A stretch of DNA of 64,000 nt from Planctomycetota bacterium (GTDB taxonomy: Bacteria; Planctomycetota; JACQVV01; JASMLP01): positions 39,155 through 103,154 of the forward strand of contig JASMLP010000101.1 in the NCBI GenBank assembly GCA_030748635.1, in the 5' to 3' direction. A program made the position numbers and the translations under genes. Of the stretch, positions 45,435 to 52,466 are shown piece by piece. Positions within the stretch are counted from its first letter, which is position 1, and every line of letters begins with the position of its first letter. A model generated the notes under the pieces. It was given only the letters and a program-made list of their open reading frames with translations. It did no database searches and was not told the origin of the DNA.

Positions 45435-45859
45435 ATGCTCAGATCACCCGGGACCCCATCGTTGTCCAGGACCTGGAGAAAAGCGTCTCCTCCGACTCCG
45501 CAGGAGCCCTCATCACCTTCTGTGGTAACACCCGTAACCACCACGAAGGCCGTCAAGTCATTGCGCTCGAGTACGAAACCTATGAAGAGATGGCCCTGGC
45601 CAAGATGAAATTGTTACTCGATCGCGTCCATGAACTTTTTCCCATCGAAAACGCGAGCATCTGCCACCGCATCGGGAGAGTCCCCATCGGGGAGACCTCG
45701 GTTGCCATCGTTGTCAGTTCTGCCCATCGAGGCGCGGCGTTCGACACTTGCCGCTACCTCATCGATCAACTCAAAGAAGAGGTTCCGATCTGGAAAAAAG
45801 AGTTCTACGAGGGGGGGGAATCGTGGGTATCAGGACAAATCCCCGAAATTCCAGCATGA
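45431..45859 (+). CDS. moaE: Molybdopterin synthase large subunit
   Basis: 142 aa. Conserved blocks are GALITFCGNTRNHHEGR, LEYETYEEMA, HRIGRVPIGETSV, SSAHRGAAFDTCRYLIDQLKEEVP and KKEFYEGGESW, which contain the active-site Lys and Arg. MoaE uses MoaD thiocarboxylate to add the dithiolene sulfurs to precursor Z. It is coupled to moaD and its end overlaps the following peptidase gene by 4 bp. Confidence 0.96.
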   Translation: MNAQITRDPIVVQDLEKSVSSDSAGALITFCGNTRNHHEGRQVIALEYETYEEMALAKMKLLLDRVHELFPIENASICHRIGRVPIGETSVAIVVSSAHRGAAFDTCRYLIDQLKEEVPIWKKEFYEGGESWVSGQIPEIPA

Positions 45860-47544
45860 ATATCTTACGTTCTGCGATCTGGATCGCGGTTCTTCTCAGC
45901 ACCAGCACAACCTGCTTCGCGCAGGCCACTCCCTCTCATACACACCTCCCGTACAACCGTTATCACCGTTTTGATGAGTTGGAGTCCACGCTCAAACGTT
46001 GGTGTGTCCAATACCCTCACCTCATCCGCATACGCTCTCTCGCGCGCACTCGTGAGGGGCGAGACCTCTGGCTAGTCACTTTGGGGATTCAATCCTCCAC
46101 GGTGAAATCTCTGACCGAATCGAAACAATATGCGTTTCTCGGTGAACAACGGATTCAATTCCGGTCTCGACCCGCGGTCTATATCGACGGTAACCATCAC
46201 GGGAACGAAGTCGCTAGCGGTGAAGTCCCGCTCTACCTGATCGACTATCTTTTAAAAAATTACACTCGTTACCGTACAGTCCATCGCCTGCTGAATACTC
46301 GTACTCTCTACATTATTCCCAGAGTGAATCCCGATGCCGCGGAGTGGTACTTTCGAGGGGTCGCCATTCGAGGTTCCGTTCGCTCCGACGACAACGACGG
46401 CGATGGCCGCTTTGACGAAGATCCTCCGGACGATCTCGATGGGGATGGCCTCATCCTTCGCATGCGTCTGCCCGGCTCCAGGGAGACCTTCCCAGAAGGC
46501 CTCGACGATGACGGCGATGGACGGTTCAACGAAGACGCACCCGGAAGTGGAATCGATCTCAATCGGGATTATCCCGATATGTCCGGATCGAACGCAGAGG
46601 CCCAACGTCTTCTCTGTCCGGAGACCCGCGCCGTCCACGATTTTTTACTTCAACATCGCGAGATTTCCGAAGTTCAAAGTTTTCACACTTATGGAGGCAT
46701 TCTATTTCGACCATTCGGTTCCGCACCAGACTCTCTGATACCGACTGAAGATATGGCGATCTACGACATGCTCGGAGACGCGTTTTTTCGGTATACCGGG
46801 AACCGACCGACCGGTCGCCCCTACGGGCCAGGAGGTAATATTCAGGGATCGCTCCTCGACTGGGTGTACGGTCGGTTTGGCACGTACGCAGTCACTCCCG
46901 AACTTTGGCGCATCCCAGGCGAAGACACCCGCAACCGTTTCTCCTATTTCGGCGGTCTCGAAGGGATCGTGGGACCCGTGGCGGAGGCTCGTTGGCGTCG
47001 TTTTAACCGGGACGTCCTTCAAGGTCGGGCTTTTCGTCCCTGGACCCCTTTCGATCACCCGACGTTGGGTCGAATCGAGATCGGGGGGTGGAGTCCTTTC
47101 TTTCGACGCAACCCACCTCCCGAATATTTGGAGGATGTCTGTCACCGTGCCACACTCTTTTCGGTCTACCAATCGTTCTGCACTCCTCATCTTGTCCTGC
47201 AATCGTTCCTCGAACTGAAATCGACACCTTCCCACCGTCGGTTTCGACTGGTCATTCAAAACGAAGGGACTTTCCCAACCGATAGTCGTTGGACACGTGA
47301 TCATAAAATGGCGACTCCCGTTATCTGTCGCCTGAACGGAAACGACCACGTTCAAACTTTTCAGACGCCGTATCTTTCCGGCCAACAATCGTGGCCGATT
47401 GAAATCGAGATCCCCGTCGATTCCAAAGAGATCTGGACGCTCGAATGGTTTCACCCAAAAGGAGGTGGAAAACGCTTCCAGTTCAGGATTTGCACTTCCG
47501 CGCCGATCCACAAACCTTTTGACAAACCTTCCGGGCGAAAGTAG
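45856..47544 (+). CDS. Secreted M14-family zinc carboxypeptidase with calcium-loop insert
   Basis: 562 aa. A signal peptide (LRSAIWIAVLLSTSTTCFAQA) precedes the M14 catalytic domain: zinc ligands in GNHHGNE (His115, Glu118) and SFHTYG, a fold typical of carboxypeptidase A-like enzymes, and VTPELW carrying the likely catalytic Glu. Two DxDxDG-type loops (SDDNDGDGRFDEDPP... and DDDGDGRFNEDAP) resemble calcium-binding EF-hand loops, an insert in the family. The start at 45856 overlaps moaE by 4 bp, so it is read with the molybdenum cofactor genes although no functional link is obvious. Confidence 0.85.
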   Translation: MNILRSAIWIAVLLSTSTTCFAQATPSHTHLPYNRYHRFDELESTLKRWCVQYPHLIRIRSLARTREGRDLWLVTLGIQSSTVKSLTESKQYAFLGEQRIQFRSRPAVYIDGNHHGNEVASGEVPLYLIDYLLKNYTRYRTVHRLLNTRTLYIIPRVNPDAAEWYFRGVAIRGSVRSDDNDGDGRFDEDPPDDLDGDGLILRMRLPGSRETFPEGLDDDGDGRFNEDAPGSGIDLNRDYPDMSGSNAEAQRLLCPETRAVHDFLLQHREISEVQSFHTYGGILFRPFGSAPDSLIPTEDMAIYDMLGDAFFRYTGNRPTGRPYGPGGNIQGSLLDWVYGRFGTYAVTPELWRIPGEDTRNRFSYFGGLEGIVGPVAEARWRRFNRDVLQGRAFRPWTPFDHPTLGRIEIGGWSPFFRRNPPPEYLEDVCHRATLFSVYQSFCTPHLVLQSFLELKSTPSHRRFRLVIQNEGTFPTDSRWTRDHKMATPVICRLNGNDHVQTFQTPYLSGQQSWPIEIEIPVDSKEIWTLEWFHPKGGGKRFQFRICTSAPIHKPFDKPSGRK

Positions 47545-47547
47545 GTT
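47519..47547 (+). promoter_or_regulatory. Predicted tRNA promoter
   Basis: A consensus TTGACA (47519-47524), 17-nt spacer and TAGGTT (47542-47547). It lies at the 3' end of the peptidase gene, 15 nt before tRNA-Arg. The -10 is weak. Confidence 0.5.
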
Positions 47548-47562
47548 CTACCTCCCTCCCAG

Positions 47563-47638
47563 GCTCCCGTAGCTCAGTGGATAGAGCGTTGGTCTCCGGA
47601 ACCAAAGGTCGGAGGTTCGAATCCTCCCGGGTGCGCCA
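47563..47638 (+). tRNA. tRNA-Arg (CCG)
   Basis: 76 nt including encoded CCA. The cloverleaf reads: acceptor GCTCCCG, D arm, anticodon stem TTGGT/ACCAA with loop CTCCGGA (anticodon CCG at 47596-47598), T arm GGAGG/CCTCC, acceptor CGGGTGC, G73, CCA. Position 3-70 of the acceptor is a U-U mismatch. Confidence 0.95.
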
Positions 47639-47661
47639 GATTTACGGTCTCAGACGGTTGT

Positions 47662-47735
47662 GGCGGCATAGCCAAGTGGTAAGGCAGAGGATTGCAAATC
47701 CTTTATCCCCGGTTCGAATCCGGGTGCCGCCTCCA
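47662..47735 (+). tRNA. tRNA-Cys (GCA)
   Basis: 74 nt including encoded CCA. The acceptor GGCGGCA pairs with TGCCGCC; the anticodon loop TTGCAAA holds anticodon GCA (47694-47696). It lies 23 bp after tRNA-Arg and is probably co-transcribed. Confidence 0.96.
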
Positions 47736-47743
47736 GTTTTCAA

Positions 47744-47784
47744 GCCCATCCGTCGCGCGGATCGACAACGAGCGATGGGCGTTT
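47744..47784 (+). terminator. Candidate terminator after tRNA-Cys
   Basis: A 7-bp inverted repeat, GCCCATC (47744-47750) and GATGGGC (47774-47780), with a large loop and GTTT after it. It lies between the tRNAs and the convergent LRR gene and could work in both directions. Confidence 0.4.
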
Positions 47785-47819
47785 AGAGGCCGAAACCCGA
47801 CCTTCCTTCGAGAGAACGA

Positions 47820-48965
47820 TTAGATCTCGATCTGGCACCGGGGGCGCAGGAATTTCAAACGATCGATCGCCTCGGAAGAGAGCTTATCGCAACCGAGCAA
47901 GACCAGCCCCTCCAGATGGATCAATTTCTCCAGATAGCCCAGACCGGTATCGGTGATGCGGTTACACCCTTGCAATCGCAATACCTTCAGATGGGGGAGA
48001 GAGGAAAGGTGCACGAGTCCCTCATCAGTAATCTCTCCGCATATACCCAGATCCAACTCCTCGAGCCGTTTCAGACGAGCGATCGACCGGAGACCTTCGT
48101 TACCGATTTTTCGGCAACCGTAAAGATCTAAGATCTTCAGATGGGTGAGGGAAGTCAAAAATGAAAGCCCTCGATCCGTAATCGAATCGTGTGGCTGTAA
48201 GATCAAACGTTCCAGATTGATCAATTTCCCCAGAGATTCGAGGCCGTCATCGGAGATCTTCTTGCACCATCCCAGGTCGAGATCTCGCAACTGAGTCATG
48301 CGACTCAGCGAATGAACACCCGGATCGCCCACCTGGCCACAATCTCGGACGTCTAATCGAACGAGCTCCTTCAGATCGGCCAGAAAGCCAAGACTCGCGT
48401 TGGTTAATCGATAACACTTCCGCAAACTCAACCGCTGAAGATGAACCAATTTCTGAATAGGCTCGATTCCGGTATCGGTGATGTTCCCCGAACCGGTAAG
48501 ATCCAGAGACCGGAGAGAATTCAAGCTGGCGACTCGGGCCAACCCTTCGTCCGAAAGCGCAGAGCAGTTCGAGATCTGTAGATCGATCAGTTGATTGGGC
48601 GAAAAACTTTCAAATCCGTTTCCAGTCAACCTGTCCAACGAATCCAGTTCCAACTGTTCGAGGGAACGGATGCCGGATAACAGCCTGAGTCCTTCATCGC
48701 TGATCCCGGAACACCCACGAATCGATACCCGTCTCAAAGAACGGAATTTCAGCAGGACAGCAAGTCCCTCATCCGTCAGATTCGGACAGTTCGTAACAGA
48801 AAGTGTTTCCAGATTGGTTCCGGTATGAAGGGACCTGGCGAATTCGGAATTCGTGATCCGGTCTCCCCGCAATTCCAGGCGGGAAATGCCTTCAGCCCCT
48901 AGTGATGGGGCCAGATGACCCATCAAGGCCGTGATACAGAGGAATTGAGCTAAGCGATTCATCAT
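47820..48965 (-). CDS. Secreted leucine-rich-repeat protein
   Basis: A signal peptide (AQFLCITALMGHLAPSLGAEG) is followed by about thirteen LRRs of the F-box/AMN1-like type (L..L.LRGCx.IxDEGLx.L). Each is about 24-26 residues and forms a horseshoe surface for protein binding. No catalytic domain or membrane anchor. A strong AAGGAGG lies ahead of the paired ATGs (48965 and 48962). Confidence 0.85.
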   Translation of the reverse strand: MMNRLAQFLCITALMGHLAPSLGAEGISRLELRGDRITNSEFARSLHTGTNLETLSVTNCPNLTDEGLAVLLKFRSLRRVSIRGCSGISDEGLRLLSGIRSLEQLELDSLDRLTGNGFESFSPNQLIDLQISNCSALSDEGLARVASLNSLRSLDLTGSGNITDTGIEPIQKLVHLQRLSLRKCYRLTNASLGFLADLKELVRLDVRDCGQVGDPGVHSLSRMTQLRDLDLGWCKKISDDGLESLGKLINLERLILQPHDSITDRGLSFLTSLTHLKILDLYGCRKIGNEGLRSIARLKRLEELDLGICGEITDEGLVHLSSLPHLKVLRLQGCNRITDTGLGYLEKLIHLEGLVLLGCDKLSSEAIDRLKFLRPRCQIEI

Positions 48966-49318
48966 CCCCTCCTTTCGATCGGTACCGTCAGGTTGAAATT
49001 AGAAGAATGTACCTCACAATTTTCCTCCAGGACTGTTGAACCGGGGTCCAGGACGAAAAATTCGAGAAATCTAACGTGGTTTCCAGCGTTTACAAGAGAT
49101 CACGACACATTTTTTTTTACCCCGGGCGCTCATTGGACCTCTTCCCGAAACCCACCCGCAACCAGGGAGGCCCCTAAGCTCATTCCCACCAAATGCTTAC
49201 GAGATTTCCGGCAGAAATCCGATCCGGATTCACGGTCGAAACGGAGGACACGACCGCACCGGAGTAATCCGAGAAATCGAGCGTTTTTTCCTTGGGAGCG
49301 ATATGCAGGAGGAATCGG
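48966..49318. other. Intergenic gap between the LRR gene and the antiporter
   Basis: 353 bp. A run of nine or so T residues is at about 49112-49121 on the plus strand, without a preceding hairpin. I see no gene with start signals, no RNA gene and no repeat. Confidence 0.55.
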
Positions 49319-50989
49319 TCATCCCGTCGGATCGGACGGGGAAGTCTCCTTGGGTATCGCCTCGGGATCGTCGTCGGGACGTCCATCGGTCTGCCATTCG
49401 GCGTAAAACGGACTCCCATTCTCCGCCAGTTTGGGGTCGATCTCCTCGGTGAGCTTCTCCACGGTGTCCTCGGACAGGATCCCCTGTCGATGCGCTTCTC
49501 GCAGGGAGGCCCTTTCCGCCAGCAGCAAAGCCCTCGACACCTTCAGGTATTCAGCCTCCTTCAACTCGTAGTGCTGATCGAGCAGAGATTGAGTCGACCG
49601 CGAAAGATCGTCGAGCTGTTCATCCAGTTCCGCGCCGATCCCGTTGTAGAGATTTTCGGAAACCTCACCCCGATCATTAAGTGAATCTAGGGACCTGCGA
49701 GCGGCCTGAATGCTGACCGTTCGGCCCCGCAACATCTCGTACTCTTCCTCGTTGGAATTTCGGCCGGAAAAGCCCAGGATCCGTAACAATTTGCCGATAG
49801 TCAACCCTTGGATCACGAGAGATAGGAGCACGACCCCCGATACGATCTGAGTCATATCGGTTTTGGTAAAAATCCGATCTGCGGTTTCGATCTGAAGAGT
49901 TGCGGGAATCCCAAGAACGAGAGCGATCGGGATCGATCCTCGAATTCCACCCCAGTTGATAATGTGTTGCCACGCCATAGAAACCGGACTTCGGAAACGA
50001 TTCAGGATCCCGAGGAGGCCATACACCACAATCGATCGAACAAAAACCATGACCACGAACAGGGTGAGAACCATCTTCCATTCGCTAAGGATCTTGGCCG
50101 GATCGCTGGCCAAGCCCATCATCAAAAACAGGATGGAATTGACCAGAAAAGCGATGACTTCCCAGAATCCCACCAAAGCCAAACGCGAAGTGGGGGACAT
50201 CGAGAGCACCTGACCAAAGTTGCCGATCACGATTCCGGCACCGACAACGGCAATGACCCCGGACGCGTGCATCCTGTCTGCCGCCAGATAGACACCCCAG
50301 GACAAAACGACCGAGATCATGATCTCGGTGAAACGATCGTCGATACGTCCAAGAATCCAGTGAGCTCCATATCCCATGAGAAGCCCGACCGCACCCCCCA
50401 GGAGGATCTCCTTGAGAAATTCGCCAGTGGCTCCTGTCAGGGTCACCGACTCGCCTCCGACCATGCGTAAAAAGATCAGGTAAAGGACAACGGCGATCCC
50501 GTCGTTGAAGACCGACTCTCCCTCGACCACGGTCGATAGGTCCTTATTCACTCCCTCTTCTTTGAACAGGGCGAGAACACTGACCGGATCGGTCGGCGCG
50601 AGCATGGTGGCCAGGAGAAGGGCTGCCGCCCAGGGAAGCGCAAATGCCCAGTGAGCCGACGCGCCGATCATTCCGCAGGCGATCAACGTTCCCAGCATCG
50701 CCAGAAGGACGACCGGAGCCAGGTGGCGTCTCAGGATCTCCAGATCCATATGAATCGTTCCCTCGAAGAGAAGGGGCGGAAGAAAGATCAAAAAGATCAG
50801 CTCCTTTGAAAGCTCCGCCTCCGCGAGGGGCCCGACAGAAAGTCCGAGCGTTTCCCGAAGCACTCCGATCGCCAGGCCCACCATGAGGAGAAACACCGTA
50901 TAGGGAACGTGCCAGCGACGGGCCAGGACGGCGACCACCACCGCGATGGCGAGGAGTACGACGGAAAATTCGACCAATTGACGATTCAT
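49319..50989 (-). CDS. Na+/H+ antiporter of the CPA1 (NhaP) family
   Basis: About twelve membrane segments over the first 400 residues, with the family motifs FLPPLLFEGT, APTDPVSVLAL and GESVFNDGIAVVL; the ND pair carries the exchanged ions. A soluble C-terminal tail of about 150 residues is rich in helices. The frame opens at 51016, but the ATG at 50989 (MNRQLVEFSVV) fits a membrane-inserted start. It lies 90 bp after the thioredoxin-TPR gene in the same direction. It should help control sodium and pH. Confidence 0.9.
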   Translation of the reverse strand: MNRQLVEFSVVLLAIAVVVAVLARRWHVPYTVFLLMVGLAIGVLRETLGLSVGPLAEAELSKELIFLIFLPPLLFEGTIHMDLEILRRHLAPVVLLAMLGTLIACGMIGASAHWAFALPWAAALLLATMLAPTDPVSVLALFKEEGVNKDLSTVVEGESVFNDGIAVVLYLIFLRMVGGESVTLTGATGEFLKEILLGGAVGLLMGYGAHWILGRIDDRFTEIMISVVLSWGVYLAADRMHASGVIAVVGAGIVIGNFGQVLSMSPTSRLALVGFWEVIAFLVNSILFLMMGLASDPAKILSEWKMVLTLFVVMVFVRSIVVYGLLGILNRFRSPVSMAWQHIINWGGIRGSIPIALVLGIPATLQIETADRIFTKTDMTQIVSGVVLLSLVIQGLTIGKLLRILGFSGRNSNEEEYEMLRGRTVSIQAARRSLDSLNDRGEVSENLYNGIGAELDEQLDDLSRSTQSLLDQHYELKEAEYLKVSRALLLAERASLREAHRQGILSEDTVEKLTEEIDPKLAENGSPFYAEWQTDGRPDDDPEAIPKETSPSDPTG

Positions 50990-51078
50990 GAACAAGTTCC
51001 TGTTTGCGAGGGACACGGGTGGGGAGGCGAACTATTTTCCCAAAAGGCGCCCACCAGACTGTTCGCAATCGTATCCGA

Positions 51079-52209
51079 TCAGCGCAAACCGTTGAGAAGT
51101 TTTTCCGCTTCCGCGGCGAACTTTGTCCCGGGCCATTTTTGGATCACTTTCTGAAAAAACTCCCGCGCTTTGTCTTTCTTCCCGTTGGAAGCGAAATTTT
51201 TGCCGTACATCAGTAATCGCTTGCACTCCTTGGCCGCGACTTCTTCTCTCAGAGCCCCCTGGATCGCAGGATCGGCTTGATAGGAAGCCAGACGTTTTTT
51301 CGCCGACTCCGCCCCGGTGGTTCCCGCATGTTCCTTCACAAGAATTTCCATGAGACGAACCGAGTCGGTGTATTTTTTCTTGGCGTGGGCTCGATCCGCT
51401 TTTCTCCAGAGCTCATTCGCTTCGGATTCTTTCCGGACGGTTTCGATTCGTCCCATAATGGCCGCATCTTCCTCCACTTCTTTGACCGCGGCCGCAATCT
51501 GTTCGGACGCCGGTGTACCTCGAAACGTTTTCAGCGCCTTCGCGAGCGCGGCATACCCTTCGACCTCTTGGCCGGCGCCCAGCAGTTCCCTGGCTTTTTT
51601 CAAAGCCTGGAGGCCTTCGTTATCGATTCGGTCGATTATGGCCTGGGCCTGTGGCCGGAAGTCGCCGGCAGATTCGGACGCGACCACCTTGTTGGCCGCC
51701 TGAATCGCCGAGGGATAATCTTTTTTCTCCACCGCCGCCTGGGCCGCCTTCAACGCCTTTTCCGCCGCGATCAGCGCCGCGGGCGAAACGACCGGACCGT
51801 ATTCCTCGAGAGCTTTCTCCATGGACTTGGCGAACTGGGGAGCGGGAACATAGCCTCCGATCTTTTTCAGAACCGTCTCATCGTTTTTGATGACCAGGAC
51901 ACTTGGATATCCTCTGACCTTGTATTGTTTGGCAAACTCCTTGTTGTCATTGGTGCAATTCACCTTGATCATGACGAAGGATTTGGCGAGTTTTTGCACC
52001 TTGGGATCTGGATACGTATCCGCATCCAACTTCTTGCAGTAGCCTCACCAATCGGTGTAAAAGTCGACCAGCATCGGCTTTCCGGTCGCCTTCGCCTTCG
52101 CGAGCCCTTTCTTGTAGTCCTTGATCCAGTCGATTTCACCGGCCAGAGCCGGCTGAACCAGGACCAGAAGAAATCCCAAAGATATTGCCCGACCGATTTT
52201 CCTCATCAT
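51079..52209 (-). CDS. Exported thioredoxin-like TPR protein with in-frame TGA (probable selenoprotein)
   Basis: The gene must be read through the TGA at 52045-52047. From the ATG at 52209 (AGGAG seven nt upstream) it encodes a signal peptide (MMRKIGRAISLGFLLVLVQPALA), then a thioredoxin fold (GKPMLVDFYTDW, residue 55 = TGA, GYCKKLDADTYPDP, RGYPSVLVI). The family motif WCGYC thus has its first Cys encoded by TGA. Residues 135-376 are helical TPR-like repeats (EKALKAAQAAVEKKDY, PGTKFAAEAEKLL). With selenocysteine inserted it would be a redox-active WUGYC thioredoxin in the periplasm. A selenocysteine-type hairpin follows. Alternatives are a real disruption (a sequencing error or pseudogene); the intact Shine-Dalgarno, signal peptide and frame on both sides argue against decay. 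Confidence 0.7.
52008..52029 (-). promoter_or_regulatory. Bacterial SECIS-like hairpin downstream of the TGA
   Basis: In the mRNA, 15 nt after the TGA, arm UUGGAUGCG (52029-52021) pairs with CGUAUCCAG (52016-52008) around the loop GAUA. Nine pairs form, two of them wobble. The loop begins with G, 24 nt from the TGA. Bacterial SECIS elements typically have a G among the first two loop bases within about 16-37 nt of the TGA. Confidence 0.6.
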
Positions 52210-52246
52210 CACGATTCTCCTGCCTGGATGACCTATTTATGTCCTT

Positions 52247-52275
52247 TTGACTCCGTAGAGCGATACATTTATTTT
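52247..52275 (+). promoter_or_regulatory. Predicted promoter of the yej-like operon
   Basis: TTGACT (52247-52252), 17-nt spacer, TATTTT (52270-52275). It would give a leader of about 185 nt before the ATG at 52467. Confidence 0.45.
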
Positions 52276-52466
52276 ACTCTATCGTTCGCTTTCGTGCCCA
52301 TTGGGCTGAAGAAGTGGTTTCCTGAGTTTTCAGTTGTTGGATTCCTCCCCAAGCTCCGGTACGATTTGCGTTTTCGGGTTGGCACCTGACCGTATTGATC
52401 CGATTTAAAGCCTTGTCTTCGCATTCTTTCGGTTCACTACTTCTCACTCCTTCCGGAGCCCCGTTG

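Noticed and set aside
49112..49121. T-run in the LRR-antiporter gap as a terminator
   Set aside because: No hairpin precedes it on the plus strand and no plus-strand gene ends nearby.
52010..52210. Frameshift or pseudogene explanation for the thioredoxin TGA
   Set aside because: The frame, signal peptide, Shine-Dalgarno and downstream TPRs all remain in phase; only one codon is stop, and it falls on the Cys position. It is kept as the alternative hypothesis.
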